Positions 1 to 6,921 of a DNA stretch of 11,231 nt are shown here, in pieces (position 1 is the first letter of the stretch; each line of letters begins with the position of its first letter). Origin of the DNA: Candidatus Heimdallarchaeota archaeon (GTDB lineage: Archaea > Asgardarchaeota > Heimdallarchaeia > Heimdallarchaeales > Kariarchaeaceae); the NCBI GenBank assembly GCA_015522385.1, contig WAMJ01000300.1:1-11231 (forward strand). Direction: 5' to 3'. The position numbers were made by a program, and so were the translations under genes. The notes under the pieces were generated by a model, which was given only the letters and a program-made list of their open reading frames with translations, was not told the DNA's origin and searched no databases.

Positions 1-2
1 GT

Positions 3-1547
3 CTGCTCGCCGCGATTGACTGGCTGGCAGAGGACATGGAAGTAGACATAATCAACCTCTCCCTCGGAGCGTTCTTCTACCTGAGCTCTGAGTTCGAGAA
101 AGCTCTCCGTGAATACACAGATCAAGGCATAATCATTGTCACCGCATCGGGTAATGATGGTGGGGCATCTAGTGACGCCAGCCGAGGAATTATCCAGTGG
201 CCAGGAGTCATGCCATGGACCGTGACTGTCAGTGCCGAGGAGGAGAACGGTACAGTCTCTGAGTTCAGCTCAGTCGGATCGAGCATATACCAGATGAACG
301 TCGTCGAGTTCGCTGCGAGTGGGGTCAGCGGTGGTGCACGAGGTACCTCCTTCTCAGCCCCTACGATCACGGGAATACTCGCTTTTACCATGGCGTATGG
401 CCGTGCTATTGGCTACGACCTCAATCCCCAGCAACTCCAATCTATTCTGGCACTCTCTGGGAGGAATAAATATTCCGCAGAGGTGGGGTGGGGTCTTCCA
501 GACATTGAAAAAATAATTAACGATTTTGACATACTCCTCTCCGAAGCTAACACATCGGTTCTCATAGAGGCTTCGAATGGGATAGACCCATCAATAAGGT
601 TCTCTGGTGAGAATGTGTCATACAGGTTCAAGATCATCCATCAGATAGATCTGATATCCTCTCTCGAAATCGGAGGAGATGTTATTGATCCTACATGGGA
701 CATAGTGCAATCGGGCGAATGGGGGTCAATTGTCGAGGTGAGATTCACAGTCCCACAGAATGTCAGCACCGCCAGGATTACCCTCTCTGGAACAAACAGG
801 GTTGAAGTCTCCATGAACGTGACGGACAGACCGTACAAGATGGTACTGATGGATAACTCCCTATCCGCGAGCGGGTACAACTTTCCCAGAGGTGATCTGA
901 GATACTTAGACTCAGTCTTAAGGGAAAACGGGATTGTCGCGGACTACGAGCATTTCGGGAAGTCGAATCTTAGCGAGTACCAACTAGTCATCCTTCTCGA
1001 TGCAGGACAGTTCGTCTTCACAGACTCTGGGAAGACGTTCACACGTACCGATGATCCCTCTGTTTACATCCCGTACCTTGATTACCTGAAAGCCGGTGGC
1101 AATCTCTTTGTATTTGGGAACAGTTCGGATGAGTCCAAGACCACTCTCAGTCCACTGATGAATGAGTTAGGAATTGAATTGACAAATGAGGTGGAGGGGC
1201 GCCCGAATCTCTTTGTATCGAGCAACAATTTCACCAGTGACTCGGAGTACCAAGACCTCTTCGATGGCATCTCGCAGATATACTACAAGGGTATGGGGAT
1301 GACCTCCATCAGCGAGAACACCACAGAGCTTGTATGGTACTCTGAGGTGGTGGATAAGGGACCAATCTCCGAGTTGGTTAACCATGCTCTGGCTATTGGT
1401 GGCACATACGGATCTGGGAACTTTATAGTTTTCAACGATTTGGACGCCTATCGTAACTCCCAAATTGGGGGAAAGGAAGGAAATGTAAGATTTCTACTCA
1501 ACTCCCTTATCTGGTTATTTAGTAAGACCTCACAAAGTAATCTTTAA
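3..1547 (+). CDS. Subtilisin-like (S8) serine protease, 5'-truncated, with C-terminal GATase-like domain
   Basis: The reading frame is open to the left edge, so the true start and the catalytic Asp and His lie outside the window; the ATG at 36 is internal (the codons before it encode LLAAIDWLAED, typical S8 helix sequence). With that Met as residue 1, the oxyanion-hole Asn is N40 in ASGNDGG and the nucleophile is S105 in GTSFSAP (codon 348-350). Both match the S8 family. Residues about 165-265 look like a beta-rich linker domain. Residues about 267-496 look like a flavodoxin/GATase-type alpha-beta domain, with KMVLMDN, a Y-L-K-A-G-G-N-L-F-V-F-G turn and a GNFIVFNDLD strand near the end. There are several N-x-S/T sequons and no C-terminal membrane helix, so the protein is probably secreted. 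The next gene begins 36 bp downstream on the same strand, suggesting one transcription unit. The protease call is firm; substrate and trafficking are unknown. Confidence 0.9.
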   Translation: MLAAIDWLAEDMEVDIINLSLGAFFYLSSEFEKALREYTDQGIIIVTASGNDGGASSDASRGIIQWPGVMPWTVTVSAEEENGTVSEFSSVGSSIYQMNVVEFAASGVSGGARGTSFSAPTITGILAFTMAYGRAIGYDLNPQQLQSILALSGRNKYSAEVGWGLPDIEKIINDFDILLSEANTSVLIEASNGIDPSIRFSGENVSYRFKIIHQIDLISSLEIGGDVIDPTWDIVQSGEWGSIVEVRFTVPQNVSTARITLSGTNRVEVSMNVTDRPYKMVLMDNSLSASGYNFPRGDLRYLDSVLRENGIVADYEHFGKSNLSEYQLVILLDAGQFVFTDSGKTFTRTDDPSVYIPYLDYLKAGGNLFVFGNSSDESKTTLSPLMNELGIELTNEVEGRPNLFVSSNNFTSDSEYQDLFDGISQIYYKGMGMTSISENTTELVWYSEVVDKGPISELVNHALAIGGTYGSGNFIVFNDLDAYRNSQIGGKEGNVRFLLNSLIWLFSKTSQSNL

Positions 1548-1552
1548 GTAAT
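1543..1552 (+). promoter_or_regulatory. Possible TATA box for the CARDB surface-protein gene
   Basis: TTTAAGTAAT overlaps the S8 stop codon (TAA at 1545-1547) and lies about 32-41 nt before the ATG at 1584. An archaeal TATA box here would give a leader of roughly 10-15 nt. The same ten bases occur at 9221-9230 before another surface-protein gene. The gene could equally be read through from the S8 gene, so this is tentative. Confidence 0.3.
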
Positions 1553-1583
1553 TCCCAACGCCCCTTTAGTATGTTAAAATACG

Positions 1584-3386
1584 ATGAAAAGCTCATCAAA
1601 GTACCTGTCTCTGCTCATTGTTTCCCTCATTCTCGGTGGTGCCCTAACGGGTGCAAAAGTGAGTGCGGGATCGGCAGAAGGAGACCCTGCACCTCCAAGT
1701 GGTAATCCGGGTGGAGGAGGAGGTGGCGGCGGAGGCCCCGACATCTTCTACTACTTCATCCCTCTGGTCTTCAACGAATCACACGGAGACGGGGAGTCTA
1801 AGGTTGTTGTCTGGACCTTCCAACCAACGATTATCCAGACCTCATTCTCCATCAATGAAGCAGGTCTGAACTCAATACGGCTGGATGCCCCTGGTAAAGT
1901 GGAGTTCTCACCCAGTACCTCACCTGGACTTACAAATGGTTCACTTATCATCACCGTGGGACCAGCCCAAGTAATTGGGATGAGGGATAATCAGGATATA
2001 TATTCTGATACCTCCTTCGCCTACTCAATCCTCCCAGCTCGAATGATGGGATTCGAGTACATCGCTCCATTCGACGGGTACCTCTCTGCTTTCACGAGAT
2101 CGCAGTCCACCGAGTTAAGGACATCAGATGGGAGGTTCGTTGTTGTTGACCCATTCACAACTGTGACTATCCCCGTAAAGTCCGGTGAGTACATCAACTC
2201 AACTCAACCAATCCTTGGGGCATTCTATTCACAGGACATAACAGGTACTTCTGCAACCATGGCAATCCCATTCTTCCTCCAAGGGAAAGAGTATATCTTT
2301 AAGACAGACATATCTGCGAATCGTGACGAGGAGATTGATCTCTCTTACATAAGAGTTATTCCCGAGGTTCCTACAGAGCTGAACATCACCTACACAAATG
2401 GCACTATCCGAGAAATTACGATATTTGGAGAAACCACCCTGAAGGCATCAGAGGACATCAGGGGAATAAGTGCCCTGAGAGGTAGGATCACCGTGAGCCT
2501 TGAAAAGATAGTGTCATACAGCTACATATCACGGAGATCAACCATTGAGCTAATCGCAGCCCCGGAGATGAGAGCGGGAGAGCTGTTCTCGCTGTTCGAT
2601 GGCTTTTCAACCAGCTGGTCCGTCCTCAATCGAAACACCAACACCACGATCATAGACTTCACACAGGGTGGCTATGCCCTCTCCCAGAGAGAGGCAGGTC
2701 TCTACGATAAATTCGAGGACATCACCTATGGGAGGATCTTTGATCGAAAATTCATCTTGGCAAATAATTCACTCTTCGGAATCGCCAGTTCTCCAGGTTA
2801 TTCAGGATATCCTATGTCTCCCAGTATGAGCTTCATCCCGCTCCCAATGAACACGCAGACAATATACCGTAATGTCACTGGTGTGACAGCTACTTGGTAC
2901 AGATTCACAAATCTTTCAGTCAAGAGCATCGAGTACCTCCCTGCTGATCCCGAGAGGTTCACTGGAGAGAAAATTCGGGTAACCTTCATATCTAACGGAT
3001 CCCTCCCGGCAGGAAATTTCGACCTTCAGATCTCAATTAATGGTGAGATCGTTGTCGAAGACACGTACCCATTCCTTCAGGTAAACGACACGATCGTGTA
3101 TGAGTTTGACCAGTTCCTCCAGTTGGACGATGTAGAGCTCAATGTCCTTGCAAAAATAGACACTGGTGACACTGTCTCCGAGATCGATGAGGACGATAAT
3201 GAACTTTCGAGAGTGACACCTGTTGAGGAGAATCTGAGGATTATCGTGACCTCGTACCTCATCGTCTTCGTTGTCATCTACTTCGTGGGATACAAGATAT
3301 ATAAGAGCTGGAAGAAGAGAAAGAAGATTGAAGAGTCAAAATTCGATGCAATTCTAGACATTCAGGAGGACACCGACAATGAGTGA
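1584..3386 (+). CDS. Secreted CARDB-domain surface protein with a single C-terminal membrane anchor
   Basis: This 600-residue protein has a signal peptide (residues about 1-28, KYLSLLIVSLILGGAL core, likely cut near VSA-GS). A short Pro/Gly linker with nine consecutive glycines (43-51) follows, then a long beta-rich ectodomain with about ten N-x-S/T sequons. Residues about 446-543 resemble a CARDB/APHP-type adhesion module: SNGSLPAGNFDLQISINGE, then a DTGDTVSEIDEDDNE ending, the usual D...v.E.dE.dN signature. One helix (about 552-574) is followed by the basic stop-transfer KSWKKRKK and a 20-residue acidic cytoplasmic tail. The bulk therefore faces outward. The middle region (about 70-440) matches nothing I recognise. 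No Shine-Dalgarno site precedes the ATG at 1584, and no other in-frame ATG is better. Its 3' end overlaps the next start by 8 bp. A likely role is a surface or S-layer-associated protein working with its neighbours; the ligand is unknown. Confidence 0.75.
   Translation: MKSSSKYLSLLIVSLILGGALTGAKVSAGSAEGDPAPPSGNPGGGGGGGGGPDIFYYFIPLVFNESHGDGESKVVVWTFQPTIIQTSFSINEAGLNSIRLDAPGKVEFSPSTSPGLTNGSLIITVGPAQVIGMRDNQDIYSDTSFAYSILPARMMGFEYIAPFDGYLSAFTRSQSTELRTSDGRFVVVDPFTTVTIPVKSGEYINSTQPILGAFYSQDITGTSATMAIPFFLQGKEYIFKTDISANRDEEIDLSYIRVIPEVPTELNITYTNGTIREITIFGETTLKASEDIRGISALRGRITVSLEKIVSYSYISRRSTIELIAAPEMRAGELFSLFDGFSTSWSVLNRNTNTTIIDFTQGGYALSQREAGLYDKFEDITYGRIFDRKFILANNSLFGIASSPGYSGYPMSPSMSFIPLPMNTQTIYRNVTGVTATWYRFTNLSVKSIEYLPADPERFTGEKIRVTFISNGSLPAGNFDLQISINGEIVVEDTYPFLQVNDTIVYEFDQFLQLDDVELNVLAKIDTGDTVSEIDEDDNELSRVTPVEENLRIIVTSYLIVFVVIYFVGYKIYKSWKKRKKIEESKFDAILDIQEDTDNE
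3364..3370 (+). promoter_or_regulatory. Strong Shine-Dalgarno site for the CPBP-like/HEAT gene
   Basis: AGGAGGA lies 8 nt before the ATG at 3379, inside the end of the preceding coding region. It is the clearest ribosome binding site in the window. With the ATGAGTGA start/stop overlap it supports translation of this gene from the shared message and fixes its start. Confidence 0.85.
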
Positions 3387-5538
3387 ACCACAGGGTAGAT
3401 TTACCCAGTTTCAGGGAAATCTCTTCATAAGCCACTACTACAAGATCTATTTCCCGGCTTTCATATTCTCGACTATCATCTCAATATTTTTCGGAGATCT
3501 TCTGATCTCTGCAATAGTAGGTGTTGAGCCAGTCAATCCCGCAGACACATTAGCAGGGAACTCTGGACAGGGACTCATTCATGGCTTCCTTTCGATAGGT
3601 CTGCTCTCACCAATCTTCGTCATCATTCTGTCAGACATGGAGATCAGGAAGCTCGGGTTGACGTACAACCACCCCAAGCAGATGATGAGCAAGAAGATGT
3701 CCGTCCTGATGCTCGCCATTGGGCTGGGTCTCTATTTCCTCTTCTCGACACTAGTTAAGTTCCTCTTTGCCCTGCAATTCGGGAACTACTTTGTGGTTAA
3801 GGCGCTCTTCAATCCTGGCTCTCCAGACTTCAGCGTGATCTTCGCAGCGGACCTGATCAGGGTGAGCAACGCACCGCAGGTCTACAGCAACCTCATTATC
3901 CTGAGTTTTGCTCTGACCTATATCTCGATAGAATTCATTCTCAGGGGTCTGATCGCCAATGACGCCCGTGCATTCAGATACGGAATAGTCGGTGGGGTAT
4001 TCCTCCCGGCATTCATGCAGGGTGTGACCTATACGTACGGGCTGCTCCTCTTCACCAACCCCGCTCAGTACTTCATCGCCTTCCTCGTTTATTTCTTCCT
4101 CGGGTTCTTCTCAGGTTTGATCTACTGGAAGACTGGTAGATTCTGGGTTTCCGCGAGTTACTCGGTTCTGGCATTTCTCCTTCAACCCGGGAGCGCGTTC
4201 CAGCTGAATTTTCTTTCAGGGCTTCCCGATTTTCTTGGAGAATACAATCTCTATGACAGCACCACAACCACTGTAGAGATCATTGGCGACTATCTTGGGT
4301 ATATCAACGTCGCTCTGATCATCATCGCCCCATTCCTCGCACTAATGGCGTATACCGATGTGTGGAGGATTCTCAAGGACTTGTACATTGGCATTAGGAA
4401 GTACTACCTCGGGATCGCTATCGTCGGTGTGTCATTCATACTCATCGATGTGATCTTCTCATTCTTTACCTCCTCACAGAACCCGCTCGGATCCATAGTT
4501 GGATTCATCCTCGCCTTGGTCGTGGTCAGTTTCGTCCTTAACTACGTCATCAAGATTCTTCCTCCACCAACCTCACAGTACGACATCATGCGTACCATCG
4601 ACCTCCTACCAAAAAATGAGCTGTTTCCAGTAGATGTCAGGGCAGACACAATCTACCTCGATGAGGATCAACCATGGTGGTACAACACTACCGTCGTCTC
4701 GATCCTGCTCTCACTAGGGTATCTCTACCTTGTATTTCTCGCAGGTGGGTTGAGACAGATTGAACTACTCGACTTCGAGAACAAGATCCGATACATCGTC
4801 TTCTTCGGTGCATTGCCGTCTGCACTGCTCGGTCTTGGTAGCTACTTCATGGTACGTTCAATTAGAAGGGGTTACTTCTTCCAGAAATCATGGAGAACAC
4901 GGCTGATCCAGTCGCTCCAGATACTGCTGGTAATGAACATGCTCATCTGGACAAGGAGTGCAGCAATCACGACATTCTCGTGGTCGGTCGTCCCACTCTT
5001 CGTAGGCTTCGCCATCACCGTATGGCCACCCGATATTGAGAATGCGATCAAGGAGTTCAGCTTCGGATTTGTGGAGAACAGAATCGCCACATTCAGGTGG
5101 ATCGACTACTCCCAAGGTGAGTTCGAGCAGGTCTACAAGATCCTTCTTAACTCCCAACTCCACCGAGTGGCAATAGGAACGTACATCTCCTCTGCAAAAT
5201 TGGGTTGGCTGAATACCGAGACCTTGATTGATGAGCTGAGATCTGCAAATGAATTCCAGAAGAAGATCGGAATTGCACTTGCTCTGGGGATCATCGGAGA
5301 TCGATCTGCAGAGGGTGTACTCGTTGACCTCCTGAAGGACGAGGAGCTGGAGGTCAAGAAAGCTGGATTCTGGGCGCTTGGAAGGTTGGGAACCCCCCGC
5401 GTGCTTCCAATAATGATCAGTATCATAGAGGGAACACCGTCCGAGTCTCTTGTGGAAATAGCGGAGGAATCCATCCTCAAAATTGATCCCGACTTTCCAC
5501 TTGCTGGTCTGAGGGACAATCTGACACTGGTTATCTGA
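3379..5538 (+). CDS. Polytopic membrane protein: degenerate CPBP-type region fused to C-terminal HEAT repeats
   Basis: This 719-residue protein has about 14 hydrophobic helices (roughly residues 25-48, 66-86, 107-131, 170-190, 203-222, 230-250, 255-270, 305-325, 342-363, 370-394, 438-456, 470-491, 508-526, 533-549). Residues 181-268 resemble the CPBP (Abi/CAAX protease) core: E185 and R189 in IEFILRG fit the second Glu and Arg of EExxxR, and FLGFFSGLIYWKTGRFW matches the family's Gly-rich helix and tight turn. The first Glu is Ile, and the two motifs that normally carry His (FxxxH, HxxxN/D) read FLPAFMQG and ASYSVLAF, so protease activity is doubtful. Residues about 580-706 form HEAT/PBS-lyase-type repeats (IALALGIIGDRSAEGVLVDL, then KKAGFWALGRLGTPRVLPIM), probably cytoplasmic and protein-binding. 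It starts inside the stop of the CARDB gene. The HEAT call is good; CPBP ancestry is moderate. Confidence 0.7.
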   Translation: MSEPQGRFTQFQGNLFISHYYKIYFPAFIFSTIISIFFGDLLISAIVGVEPVNPADTLAGNSGQGLIHGFLSIGLLSPIFVIILSDMEIRKLGLTYNHPKQMMSKKMSVLMLAIGLGLYFLFSTLVKFLFALQFGNYFVVKALFNPGSPDFSVIFAADLIRVSNAPQVYSNLIILSFALTYISIEFILRGLIANDARAFRYGIVGGVFLPAFMQGVTYTYGLLLFTNPAQYFIAFLVYFFLGFFSGLIYWKTGRFWVSASYSVLAFLLQPGSAFQLNFLSGLPDFLGEYNLYDSTTTTVEIIGDYLGYINVALIIIAPFLALMAYTDVWRILKDLYIGIRKYYLGIAIVGVSFILIDVIFSFFTSSQNPLGSIVGFILALVVVSFVLNYVIKILPPPTSQYDIMRTIDLLPKNELFPVDVRADTIYLDEDQPWWYNTTVVSILLSLGYLYLVFLAGGLRQIELLDFENKIRYIVFFGALPSALLGLGSYFMVRSIRRGYFFQKSWRTRLIQSLQILLVMNMLIWTRSAAITTFSWSVVPLFVGFAITVWPPDIENAIKEFSFGFVENRIATFRWIDYSQGEFEQVYKILLNSQLHRVAIGTYISSAKLGWLNTETLIDELRSANEFQKKIGIALALGIIGDRSAEGVLVDLLKDEELEVKKAGFWALGRLGTPRVLPIMISIIEGTPSESLVEIAEESILKIDPDFPLAGLRDNLTLVI

Positions 5539-5562
5539 TGTCGAAAAAAATGAGAGCATACG

Positions 5563-5571
5563 TTTTTAATA
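5563..5571 (+). promoter_or_regulatory. Possible TATA box before the intergenic RNA candidate
   Basis: TTTTTAATA lies 25 nt after the stop at 5538. Archaeal initiation about 25 nt downstream of the box centre would fall at about 5592, where the outer helix of the RNA candidate begins. The sequence is A/T-rich by composition and could be chance. Confidence 0.25.
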
Positions 5572-5592
5572 CCAGTCGTTGGAATTGGTATT
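5568..5592. repeat. 7-bp inverted repeat in the intergenic region
   Basis: AATACCA (5568-5574) and TGGTATT (5586-5592) are exact inverted copies separated by 11 bases. As RNA this is a hairpin just after the CPBP-like/HEAT gene, perhaps protecting or ending that message. As DNA it would be an operator-like palindrome overlapping the possible promoter of the downstream RNA candidate. The sequence does not decide between these. Confidence 0.5.
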
Positions 5593-5690
5593 ACCTATCT
5601 ATGTCATCGTGTACTGCAAACGCTGGGACTAATCCATTCGATAATTAGTGCACGTGAGGATAGGTAGGAAATAGAGTATTCTTTTTTCTT
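5592..5690 (+). ncRNA. Candidate structured small RNA or structured leader in the 194-bp intergenic region
   Basis: Three helices nest. The outer one pairs 5592-5599 (TACCTATC) with 5659-5666 (GATAGGTA), eight perfect pairs plus a G-U at each end. The middle one pairs 5608-5616 (CGTGTACTG) with 5646-5654 (TTAGTGCACG), nine pairs including two G-U. A small apical stem pairs 5624-5627 with 5633-5636 around ACTAA. A TATA-like box is correctly placed for a start near 5592, and a T-rich tract follows at 5681-5690. I recognise no RNA family: it is not a tRNA (no T-arm beside the outer helix) and has no clear C/D boxes. It could also be the 3' untranslated end of the upstream operon or a leader of the MFS gene. 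Single helices like these can arise by chance in this much sequence, so confidence is modest. Confidence 0.3.
5681..5690 (+). terminator. T-rich tract, possible archaeal intrinsic terminator
   Basis: The tract is CTTTTTTCTT, six T plus two further T. Archaeal RNA polymerase can stop at such U-rich tracts without a hairpin. It lies about 43 nt before the MFS start and could end either the upstream operon or the RNA candidate. It is the only clear T-run in the region. Confidence 0.4.
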
Positions 5691-5732
5691 ATTTGATTCT
5701 ACCCGTCCTTTAGATAGTGGATCGTGAAACAC

Positions 5733-6893
5733 ATGAAACACGAAGCATATTCGAGGAACAAAATAGCTTACTTAGTAGGTAGAGTCCAGTGGTTAGGCCT
5801 AGCTGTTCCATCGATATTTGTAATCTGGATACAAGCAGGAATGTCCTTTGCAGACATACTTCTATTGCAGGGTCTGTTCGGAGTGGTGATCCTCCTCCTC
5901 GAATATCCCTCTGGCATTCTAGCAGACCACTTCAGTCGTAAGAGCGTTCTTGTCGGGTCCAAGATCTGTGCTATATTGGGGACGCTTATGTACTCATTCA
6001 GCAACTCATTCGGGACCTTCCTCCTCGCTGAGGTGATACTAGGATTGGCACTCGCTCTCAACTCCGGGGCGGACAGTGCGATGATCTGGGACTCGACTGT
6101 CATCTTGGAGAGAACGGACGCACGGGAGATCATCACACGAGGAAGTTCGATCGCCATCGGGTCAGGGATCGTCCTGACTCCATTGAGCGGAGTTTCACTT
6201 CTCATCGTGGGGTCACAGGGTACACTTTGGTTGACATCTGCGCTGATGGTCTCTGGACTAGTCACCGCATTGATGATCACGGAACCTACACGAGTAAAGC
6301 TGGACACGATAAATAGGATCTGGAAAGAGTCACTGGTTTACCTGAAGAACCGGAGTTTCGCCAAGCTCGTCCTCATCACAATGATCTCAACCATGGTCCT
6401 CAAACCACTGTTCTGGGCATATATACCCAAGCTTGAAGAGCTCAACTACAGAGAGGTGTGGTATGGACTCGTGCTTGGATACGCCAATATCGTGAGCTAC
6501 TTAGCCATATCTGCATCGAACAGGTGGAAACTCTACAGCGGCAAAGTGGAGTTGGTAATACTCATCTCTGCATTTCTCGGAGCATTAGTCTTCATCCCGA
6601 ATCTAGGGATATTCGGTGTGCTCCTCGGCATAGCTCTCCACCAAATTGCCAGAGGACTGATCCATCCAGTTGTGTCGGTGCAGACCAATGAGATGGTCGG
6701 TTCAGAGATCAGGGCAAGTCTGGATTCACTTCGCAGCATGGTCGCAAATTCCTCATTCTTCTTCGTGTCTATAATCTACACGATGTCACAGCTGTCGATT
6801 GGGGGTATCATGTCAGTGACCGTGGGTATCGTGACCGTTCTTGTGGTGGTAATCCTCCTCATGAGACGATCCCCAAGAAAGTTGAGCGATTGA
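5733..6893 (+). CDS. Major facilitator superfamily (MFS) transporter
   Basis: This is a 12-helix-sized permease of about 386 residues. Counting from the upstream GTG at 5724, the loop between helices 2 and 3 carries MFS motif A (EYPSGILADHFSRKSVLV, residues 60-77, with D68 and R72-K73). SGADSAMIWDS (about 114-124) is a signature shared by many uncharacterised MFS exporters. The equivalent C-terminal half has RGLIHPVVS and the RASLDSLRSM stretch (about 310-339). A basic central loop (about 188-210) and a short basic tail (RRSPRKLSD) suit cytoplasmic ends. Substrate cannot be predicted; drug or metabolite export is usual. Start choice: a 9-bp tandem repeat (TGAAACACA/TGAAACACG, 5725-5742) creates two in-frame starts, GTG 5724 and ATG 5733. 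Neither has a Shine-Dalgarno site, and I prefer the ATG. It stands alone, converging on the split-barrel gene with only 28 bp between stops. Confidence 0.9.
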   Translation: MKHEAYSRNKIAYLVGRVQWLGLAVPSIFVIWIQAGMSFADILLLQGLFGVVILLLEYPSGILADHFSRKSVLVGSKICAILGTLMYSFSNSFGTFLLAEVILGLALALNSGADSAMIWDSTVILERTDAREIITRGSSIAIGSGIVLTPLSGVSLLIVGSQGTLWLTSALMVSGLVTALMITEPTRVKLDTINRIWKESLVYLKNRSFAKLVLITMISTMVLKPLFWAYIPKLEELNYREVWYGLVLGYANIVSYLAISASNRWKLYSGKVELVILISAFLGALVFIPNLGIFGVLLGIALHQIARGLIHPVVSVQTNEMVGSEIRASLDSLRSMVANSSFFFVSIIYTMSQLSIGGIMSVTVGIVTVLVVVILLMRRSPRKLSD

Positions 6894-6921
6894 CCTAATC
6901 AGCATTTCGTGGTTATTGCAA

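Noticed and set aside
4888..5559. 223-codon minus-strand open frame opposite the HEAT region
   Set aside because: It is antisense to a well-supported coding region, its translation is Cys- and Pro-rich without domain pattern, and it has no promoter or ribosome site.
5601..5648. 15-codon open frame (ATG 5601 to TAG 5646-5648) inside the intergenic RNA candidate
   Set aside because: It is too short to distinguish from chance, has no ribosome binding site, and its bases are largely in the proposed helices.
5592..5666. Possible tRNA: 75 nt closed by an 8-bp end helix
   Set aside because: There is no T-arm next to the closing helix, no proper D- or anticodon arm and no GGTTCRAATCC box; only the length fits.
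5694..5716. TATA-like sequences before the MFS gene (ATTTGATT, TTTAGATA)
   Set aside because: TTTAGATA is too close to both candidate starts (17-24 nt before the ATG), and ATTTGATT is a poor match, so no promoter is called.
5768..6307. 179-codon minus-strand open frame opposite the MFS gene
   Set aside because: It is antisense to the motif-bearing MFS N-terminal half and shows no membrane or domain pattern of its own.
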